From: an uncultured Mailhella sp.
GTDB taxonomy: Bacteria; Desulfobacterota; Desulfovibrionia; Desulfovibrionales; Desulfovibrionaceae
NCBI GenBank assembly: GCA_948482415.1
Contig: CAOMFZ010000057.1
Coordinates: 1 to 11,065 of the forward strand
DNA length: 11,065 bases
Direction of reading: 5' to 3'
A model generated the notes under the pieces. The model was given only the letters and a program-made list of their open reading frames with translations. It had not been told where the DNA came from and did no database searches. The translations under genes and the position numbers were made by a program. The stretch's first letter is position 1; every line of letters starts with the position of its first letter. Shown one piece after another: positions 6,409 through 11,065 of this stretch.

Positions 6409-7062
6409 ATGATAGCAATTCTCGATTATAAAGCAGGTAATCAAACAAGTGTCTTGCGGGCTTTGAATTTTTTAGGCATTGAAGCATGCATTACGGATAA
6501 TAACGAAACAATCATGCAGGCTGACGGAGTTATTTTTCCGGGTGTCGGTGCGGCAAAACAAGCCATGGACAGGCTGACAGGTCAAAGACAGGACGAATTA
6601 CTTAAAGCTGTTGTTGAAGAAAAAAAGCCCCTTTTGGGCATTTGCTTAGGCTGTCAGATTTTGCTTGATTACAGCGAAGAAAATAATACCAAAACCCTTG
6701 GCATTATTCCGGGTACCTGCAAAAAATTCAATCCTGACTGGACTGACGGCATCAATGAAAAGAATATTCCTGAAAAAATCCGTATTCCGCATATGGGCTG
6801 GAACAGCATAACAGTTAAACGGGAAAGCCCTCTTCTCAAAAATATAGAATCAGGCGATACTGTTTATTATGTGCACAGCTTTTATCCGGAACCGCAAGAT
6901 AAAAATTTGATTTTAGCAACAACCACCTATGGCAGGGAATTTACAGCGATTTTTGGGCATGACGGTTTGTGGGCTGTGCAGTTTCACCCGGAAAAAAGCG
7001 GCAAAACAGGTTTGCAGCTTTTGAAAAATTTTAATGATTACTGCGAAAATCACAATAACTAA
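6409..7062 (+). CDS. hisH: Imidazole glycerol phosphate synthase, glutamine amidotransferase subunit
   Basis: HisH hydrolyses glutamine and channels ammonia to HisF for histidine synthesis (with AICAR as by-product). It is a class I glutamine amidotransferase of 217 residues. The nucleophile Cys79 lies in L-L-G-I-C-L-G-C-Q, and the other triad members His193 and Glu195 in Q-F-H-P-E-K-S-G. F-P-G-V-G-A-A (43-49), P-H-M-G-W-N (127-132) and V-H-S-F-Y-P (155-160) are also conserved in the family. The start is the ATG at 6409: GAGG (6400-6403) precedes it by 5 bases and the family begins M-I-A-I-L-D-Y. A TTG at 6367 would add 14 unlikely residues. hisF follows after 30 bp, so the two subunits are co-expressed. 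Other his genes are not in the window. Confidence 0.96.
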   Translation: MIAILDYKAGNQTSVLRALNFLGIEACITDNNETIMQADGVIFPGVGAAKQAMDRLTGQRQDELLKAVVEEKKPLLGICLGCQILLDYSEENNTKTLGIIPGTCKKFNPDWTDGINEKNIPEKIRIPHMGWNSITVKRESPLLKNIESGDTVYYVHSFYPEPQDKNLILATTTYGREFTAIFGHDGLWAVQFHPEKSGKTGLQLLKNFNDYCENHNN

Positions 7063-7092
7063 TCAATGATATAAAATTAAATAAGGTAAACT

Positions 7093-7875
7093 ATGAATAC
7101 TCAGCTTTGCAAAAGAATTATCCCCTGTCTTGACGTTCGGGACGGACGCCTGACAAAGGGCATAAAATTTGAAAATAATATCGATATTGGCGACCCTGTG
7201 GAAACAGCCAAAAAATATTATGAAGAGGGCGCAGACGAAATTGTTTTTTATGATATTACCGCTTCCCATGAAAAACGCGGAATAATGCTTGAAGTAGTTG
7301 AAAATGTTGCAAAAAATATTTTCATTCCCTTTTGCGTGGGCGGAGGTATCAATACCGTTGAAGAAATGCGCGCCGTGCTTTTAGCAGGAGCGGAAAAGGT
7401 TTCCATCAATTCTGCGGCAGTAAAAAATCCGGAACTCATTGAACAAGGAGCGCTGGCTTTTGGCTCACAGGCTATTGTTGTGGGCATGGACGTCAAACAA
7501 GTTGAAAAAACAGAAAAAATCCCCTCCGGTTATGAAATAGTTATTCATGGCGGCAGAACCTATTGCGGCATTGACGCCATAGCATGGGCTAAAGAATGTG
7601 AAAAACGCGGTGCCGGGGAACTTTGCGTCAACTCCATTGATGCTGACGGCACCAAAAACGGGTATGAAATTACCCTCACAAAAACTATTTGCGAAGCTGT
7701 GCAAATTCCTGTTATTGCTTCAGGAGGAGCAGGCAAGCCCGAAGATTTGCTTGAAGCTGTAACAAAAGGTAAAGCATCTGCCGCGCTTATCGCGTCTATT
7801 GTCCACTATGGAACATACTCAATTAACGACTTGAAATCTTTTTTAAAAAAGAATAGTATAACGGTCAGAGATTAA
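7093..7875 (+). CDS. hisF: Imidazole glycerol phosphate synthase, cyclase subunit
   Basis: HisF uses ammonia from HisH to convert PRFAR into imidazole glycerol phosphate and AICAR, linking histidine and purine synthesis. It is a 260-residue (beta-alpha)8 barrel. The catalytic aspartates are Asp14 in R-I-I-P-C-L-D-V and Asp133 in V-V-G-M-D-V-K. Phosphate-binding glycine loops are visible in C-V-G-G-G-I (81-86) and I-A-S-G-G-A-G. N-S-I-D-A-D-G-T-K-N-G-Y (180-191) is the conserved strand-6 segment. Start is ATG with AAGG (7083-7086) 6 bases upstream. It forms a two-gene unit with hisH; the next gene starts 24 bp downstream. Nothing suggests the divergent WbuZ-type paralog used in O-antigen synthesis, although there are no other his genes nearby to confirm this. 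Confidence 0.96.
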   Translation: MNTQLCKRIIPCLDVRDGRLTKGIKFENNIDIGDPVETAKKYYEEGADEIVFYDITASHEKRGIMLEVVENVAKNIFIPFCVGGGINTVEEMRAVLLAGAEKVSINSAAVKNPELIEQGALAFGSQAIVVGMDVKQVEKTEKIPSGYEIVIHGGRTYCGIDAIAWAKECEKRGAGELCVNSIDADGTKNGYEITLTKTICEAVQIPVIASGGAGKPEDLLEAVTKGKASAALIASIVHYGTYSINDLKSFLKKNSITVRD

Positions 7876-7899
7876 TTCATCTTTAACAATGAGGTAATA

Positions 7900-8349
7900 A
7901 TGAAAACAAAATTAAGTGTTTTAGTTATGCTTTTGTCAGTTCTTATGTTTTCTGCATGTACAACAGTAAACCAACGCGGTACTGTCGGACAGGCACAGGC
8001 ATACAATGTCCACTATGGTAAAATTGTAAGTATACATGAAGTTTCTGTTGATAACCCGACAGAACAAACAGTTGGCGGTGTTGCCGGCGCTGCTGCTGGT
8101 GCTGCTATCGGTAATGCTATCGGCAGAGGAACAGGCCGAACCATTGCTACCGTTTTAGGCGGCGCTATTGGTGCTATCGGCGGTGCTGCTGCCGGTTCTC
8201 AAATTAATGGCAAAGCACTTGAAATCATCGTAGAAACTGATGAAGGACGCACACTTTCCGTTATTGAAAGACCTGATGCACAATTTTCTCTCGGTCAGCG
8301 TGTAAAGGTTATGCTTGGCAATAACTTCTCCCGTATTGACCCTGCATAA
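7900..8349 (+). CDS. Glycine-zipper outer membrane lipoprotein (SlyB/17-kDa antigen type)
   Basis: The 149-residue protein has a lipoprotein signal peptide: a charged M-K-T-K start, a hydrophobic core and the lipobox F-S-A-C with Cys20 as the lipidated residue. Thr at +2 would allow sorting to the outer membrane. Residues 59-104 are a glycine/alanine-rich double glycine zipper (two membrane-inserting hairpin helices with G-x-x-x-G spacing), as in the Rick_17kDa_Anti/SlyB family. The C-terminal 45 residues look like a small beta domain. Members affect envelope integrity, but the exact role is not established for this one. ATG with GAGG (7891-7894) 5 bases upstream. It lies only 24 bp after hisF yet has no evident link to histidine; it may read through from hisHF or use a promoter inside hisF. 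A terminator follows. Confidence 0.88.
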   Translation: MKTKLSVLVMLLSVLMFSACTTVNQRGTVGQAQAYNVHYGKIVSIHEVSVDNPTEQTVGGVAGAAAGAAIGNAIGRGTGRTIATVLGGAIGAIGGAAAGSQINGKALEIIVETDEGRTLSVIERPDAQFSLGQRVKVMLGNNFSRIDPA

Positions 8350-8373
8350 ACTAACCTGCCATTTCTTTTTTGT

Positions 8374-8395
8374 AAAAGCGACTTCGGTCGCTTTT
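8374..8395 (+). terminator. UUCG-loop terminator after the lipoprotein gene
   Basis: A perfect 9-bp stem AAAAGCGAC/GTCGCTTTT (8374-8382 with 8387-8395) is closed by the extra-stable TTCG tetraloop. On the plus strand it ends in TTTTATTATT. The A-rich left arm means the hairpin also carries a T run on the minus strand. It begins 24 bases after the lipoprotein stop. Confidence 0.87.
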
Positions 8396-8424
8396 ATTAT
8401 TCCAAATACATTATAAGGAACTGT

Positions 8425-9303
8425 ATGCTTTCACAGAAACAACAAGGACTTATGGCTTGTATAGCTTCTCAGTTTTTATGGGGTGTGGGTATTTTATTCT
8501 GGCCCATGCTTTCCTATCTTAATGCCGTAAGTATTTTGAGTCTGCGGCTTATTTGTTCTTTTTTCTTTGCTGTTCTTGTTGTTTATCTTACTTCTCGTTT
8601 TGATTTGGTAAAATCACTTTTCCACGACAAAAAAATATTCAAAAATCTCTGTATTGCAACCATATTCCTTTGTCTCAACTGGGGGTCTTATATTTATGCA
8701 ATCAATTCAGGAAAAGCCATTGAAGTAAGCCTTGGCTATTACCTTACCCCCCTTATAAGCATGGCTCTGGGCAGAATATTTTTCAATGATGTTCTCAATA
8801 AAAATCAAATCATTGCCATTGGTTTGGTTATTGCCGGCGTCAGTTACGGCATCATTTCCTATGGAGAAATTCCTTATTTGGGGATATTTATTGGCTTTAC
8901 TTTTGCTATTTACGGTTTCATGCATAAAGTAATCAATGCAGATGCCATTTCCATTTTACTTGCTGAAACTGTGATTATTTTGCCCTTCAGCTGTCTGTGG
9001 CTTTATTTTACAGAACCGCAGTACGGTATTATTGGCTATGATTTAAGCCATTATCTCCTGCTTTTCGGCACTATTTTCTTTACAGGCATTCCCCTTATTC
9101 TCTTTAGCTTTGCAGCAATCACTGTCCGCCTGACTACCCTTGGCTTTATTCTTTATCTCAGCCCCAGCATTAATTTTCTGCTGGCAATTTTCTATACCCG
9201 CGAAGCTGTAAGAGCTTCTGATTATATTACATTCCCGGTTGTTTGGATTGCATTATGCATTTATACATTTGACATGCTGCACAAAACAAAAAAGGTACAT
9301 TAA
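8425..9303 (+). CDS. rarD: EamA/DMT-family transporter, RarD type
   Basis: Inner-membrane permease of the drug/metabolite transporter superfamily. The 292 residues contain about ten hydrophobic helices arranged as two EamA repeats. It resembles E. coli RarD, with F-L-W-G near the N-terminus, an L-N-W-G-x-x-I-Y-A-I-N-S segment, the E-V-S-L-G-Y-Y-L-T-P-L stretch (about residues 99-109), and T-L-G-F-I-L-Y-L-S-P-S-I-N-F-L-L-A near the C-terminus. RarD was named for a link to chloramphenicol resistance, but its natural substrate is not settled and cannot be read from this sequence. ATG with AAGGA (8415-8419) 5 bases upstream. ispG starts one base after its stop, so the two are translationally coupled. 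The gap from the preceding terminator is under 30 bases, leaving little room for a separate promoter. Confidence 0.9.
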   Translation: MLSQKQQGLMACIASQFLWGVGILFWPMLSYLNAVSILSLRLICSFFFAVLVVYLTSRFDLVKSLFHDKKIFKNLCIATIFLCLNWGSYIYAINSGKAIEVSLGYYLTPLISMALGRIFFNDVLNKNQIIAIGLVIAGVSYGIISYGEIPYLGIFIGFTFAIYGFMHKVINADAISILLAETVIILPFSCLWLYFTEPQYGIIGYDLSHYLLLFGTIFFTGIPLILFSFAAITVRLTTLGFILYLSPSINFLLAIFYTREAVRASDYITFPVVWIALCIYTFDMLHKTKKVH

Positions 9304-9304
9304 T

Positions 9305-10396
9305 ATGTTTGCTGAACGAAAAAAAACACGAATTGTCAAAATAGGTCCCTACCTTATCGGCGGAGGAAATCCTGTCCGCATTCAAAGCATGACCAATACT
9401 CCCACCAAAAACATTAAAGCAACACTTGAACAAATTGAAGCGCTGGCAAAAAAAGGCTGTGAAATTGTGCGTGTTGCTGTGCCTGATATGGAAACAGCAC
9501 AAAAACTGGCAGAACTCAATAAATTCACACCGCTGCCCTTAGTTGCTGACATTCATTTTGATTACAGGCTTGCACTCATGGCACTTGACGCCGGTTTTAC
9601 GGCTCTTCGCATCAATCCGGGAAATATTCTGAAAAAAAACAGCAATGGTATTACTGATACCAAACCGATTGATATTCTGGCAGAAAAAATCCTTGCCTGT
9701 AATGCAGCAGTGCGCGTGGGCGTTAATTCCGGCTCTGTGGAAAAAGATTTACTGGAAAAATACGGACACCCAAGCCCGGAAGCGCTGGTTGAAAGCGCCT
9801 TACGCCATACCGCTTATTTAGAAGAACGAGGCGTAACACAAATTAAAGTTTCCATAAAATCCTCTTCTGTCATTGACACCATTAAAACCAATATGCTGTT
9901 ATCTGAAAAAACTGACTACCCAATTCATTTAGGCGTGACAGAAGCAGGTACGCCCATCCGCGGAAGCGTCAAATCTGCCCTTGGCATTGGCAGCTTGCTA
10001 TTACATGGAATTGGTGATACCATACGCGTGTCTTTAACGGCTAATCCCATAGAAGAAATTGCTGTTGCCAAAGAAATTTTACGCGCAACCGGCTCTCGCC
10101 AAATGGGAGCGGAACTTATTTCCTGCCCGACATGCGGACGGACAGAAATAAATCTTATTGCCCTTGCAGAAAAAGTAGAAGAAAAACTGATCGAACTGCC
10201 TGACACCTTAAAAGTTGCGGTCATGGGCTGTGTAGTCAACGGTCCGGGGGAAGCAAAAGAAGCAGATATCGGTCTTGCAGGCGGCAAAGGAAAAGGCGTT
10301 ATTTTTAAAAAAGGCGAAATTATCCACTCTGTACAAGGTGAAGAAAATTTATTAAAAACCTTTTTAGCAGAACTGGACAAACTAAAAAACATATAA
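9305..10396 (+). CDS. ispG: 4-hydroxy-3-methylbut-2-enyl diphosphate synthase (flavodoxin/ferredoxin)
   Basis: IspG (GcpE) catalyses the penultimate step of the MEP isoprenoid pathway, converting MEcPP to HMBPP with a [4Fe-4S] cluster and reduced flavodoxin or ferredoxin. The 363-residue protein has the TIM-barrel start (K-T-R-I-V-K-I-G-P-Y-L-I-G-G, then Q-S-M-T-N-T). Its C-terminal cluster domain has ligands Cys274 and Cys277 (C-P-T-C-G-R), Cys309 (M-G-C-V-V-N-G-P-G-E) and Glu316. It is the short two-domain bacterial form (E. coli 372). The chosen ATG sits one base after the rarD stop, with AAGG (9292-9295) 9 bases upstream, and gives the usual family N-terminus; upstream alternatives would run into rarD. 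proS follows after 10 bp, so the run rarD-ispG-proS is probably one transcript. Confidence 0.97.
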   Translation: MFAERKKTRIVKIGPYLIGGGNPVRIQSMTNTPTKNIKATLEQIEALAKKGCEIVRVAVPDMETAQKLAELNKFTPLPLVADIHFDYRLALMALDAGFTALRINPGNILKKNSNGITDTKPIDILAEKILACNAAVRVGVNSGSVEKDLLEKYGHPSPEALVESALRHTAYLEERGVTQIKVSIKSSSVIDTIKTNMLLSEKTDYPIHLGVTEAGTPIRGSVKSALGIGSLLLHGIGDTIRVSLTANPIEEIAVAKEILRATGSRQMGAELISCPTCGRTEINLIALAEKVEEKLIELPDTLKVAVMGCVVNGPGEAKEADIGLAGGKGKGVIFKKGEIIHSVQGEENLLKTFLAELDKLKNI

Positions 10397-10406
10397 CGAG
10401 GATAGT

Positions 10407-11065
10407 ATGCGTTGGAGTTCTTCCTACATTCCCACATTAAAAGAAGCACCAAGCGAAGCAGAAGTTATCAGTCATAAACTCCTGCTCCGCGCCGGCATGA
10501 TTAGAAAATTAACCTCAGGTATTTATACCTGGCTGCCTTTTGGATTGAGAGCGCTGAATAAAGCTGCCAACATTATTCGCAAAGAAATGAATAATGCCGG
10601 TTCTCAAGAAATTTTAATGCCTACTGTCCAGCCTGCTGACCTTTGGCAGGAATCAGGCAGATGGAAAAAATACGGCAAAGAATTACTGCGTTTCAAAGAC
10701 AGACACGAACGTGATTATTGTCTGGGACCAACCCACGAAGAAGTTATTACTGACCTGCTTCGCTGGGAAGTTCGCTCTTACCGTCAGCTTCCTCTTAATT
10801 TATACCAAATCCAAACAAAATTCCGTGATGAAATTCGCCCCCGTTTTGGGCTTATGCGCGGACGTGAATTTTTAATGAAAGACGCTTACTCTTTTGACAG
10901 CAGCGACGAAGGCGCTGACAAAAGCTATAAAAACATGTTTAATGCCTATAATAAGATTTTCAGCAATATGGCATTGAATTTCCGTCCTGTTGAAGCGGAT
11001 ACCGGCTCCATTGGCGGTAATTTCTCCCATGAATTTATGGTACTCGCTGAAACAGGGGAAGATAC
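10407..11065 (+). CDS. proS: Prolyl-tRNA synthetase, N-terminal part (cut by window end)
   Basis: Class II synthetase that charges tRNA-Pro. The first 219 residues are present and the frame is open to the right edge. The protein starts M-R-W-S-S-S-Y-I-P-T-L-K-E-A-P, typical of the bacterial (ProS1) type, which has an editing domain inserted between motifs 2 and 3. G-P-T-H-E-E (107-112) and motif 2, F-R-D-E-I-R-P-R-F-G-L-M-R-G-R-E-F (139-155), are present. S-I-G-G-N-F-S-H-E-F (201-210) leads into the insertion domain, which lies mostly outside. The full bacterial protein is about 570 residues. Start is ATG with GAGGA (10398-10402) upstream, 10 bp after the ispG stop. Confidence 0.96.
   Translation, partial: MRWSSSYIPTLKEAPSEAEVISHKLLLRAGMIRKLTSGIYTWLPFGLRALNKAANIIRKEMNNAGSQEILMPTVQPADLWQESGRWKKYGKELLRFKDRHERDYCLGPTHEEVITDLLRWEVRSYRQLPLNLYQIQTKFRDEIRPRFGLMRGREFLMKDAYSFDSSDEGADKSYKNMFNAYNKIFSNMALNFRPVEADTGSIGGNFSHEFMVLAETGED

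Noticed and set aside
8080..8212. Repeated GGTGCTGCT/GGCGGTGC-like DNA in the lipoprotein gene as a tandem repeat element
   Set aside because: The repetition follows from the Gly/Ala-rich glycine-zipper protein sequence; units are irregular and the frame is intact.
9925..10452. Minus-strand frame of 175 codons over ispG and the proS start
   Set aside because: It is antisense to two well-supported genes, its translation is serine/proline-rich low-complexity with no recognisable family, and it is not bounded by signals of its own.

Overview
The window looks like a chromosomal segment from a low-GC member of the Desulfovibrionaceae or a close relative. By eye the core genes are near 40% G+C. 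The main clue is the block desulfoferrodoxin - rubredoxin - flavodiiron oxygen reductase (dfx-rub-roo), an arrangement known from anaerobic sulfate reducers such as Desulfovibrio. The flavodiiron protein is 402 residues and its iron ligands fall at the same numbers I recall for D. gigas ROO. The HisH, HisF, IspG and ProS sequences fit the same lineage. This is family knowledge and inference; no search was run.

Left edge (1-617): the C-terminal end of a very AT-rich type I restriction specificity subunit (HsdS) enters from outside the window. It converges on the neighbouring operon, with a terminator hairpin between them.

Minus-strand block (618-6265), in transcription order: serS (GTG start, own promoter), then a separate promoter carrying a Fur/PerR-like palindrome, then dfx, rub, an 11-bp intercistronic hairpin, roo, a strong terminator, cydA, cydB, terminator. 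Together these genes form an oxygen-defence cassette. Dfx reduces superoxide to peroxide. Rubredoxin shuttles electrons to Roo, which reduces O2 to water in the cytoplasm. Cytochrome bd (CydAB) consumes O2 at the membrane using quinol.

Plus-strand block (6409-11065): hisH and hisF encode the two subunits of imidazole glycerol phosphate synthase. A short gap leads to a glycine-zipper lipoprotein and a UUCG-loop terminator. Then comes a tight run of a RarD-type EamA transporter, ispG (isoprenoid synthesis) and proS (prolyl-tRNA synthetase, cut by the right edge). serS and hisH are divergent across a 143-bp intergenic region.

Apart from the truncated HsdS no mobile element, CRISPR array, tRNA or rRNA was seen, and I found no convincing undescribed multi-gene system. 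The points most worth checking are regulatory: the palindrome between -35 and -10 of dfx, the hairpin between rub and roo, and the terminator that fills the roo-cydA gap and leaves little room for a cydAB promoter. No stretch longer than about 150 bases lacks a gene.
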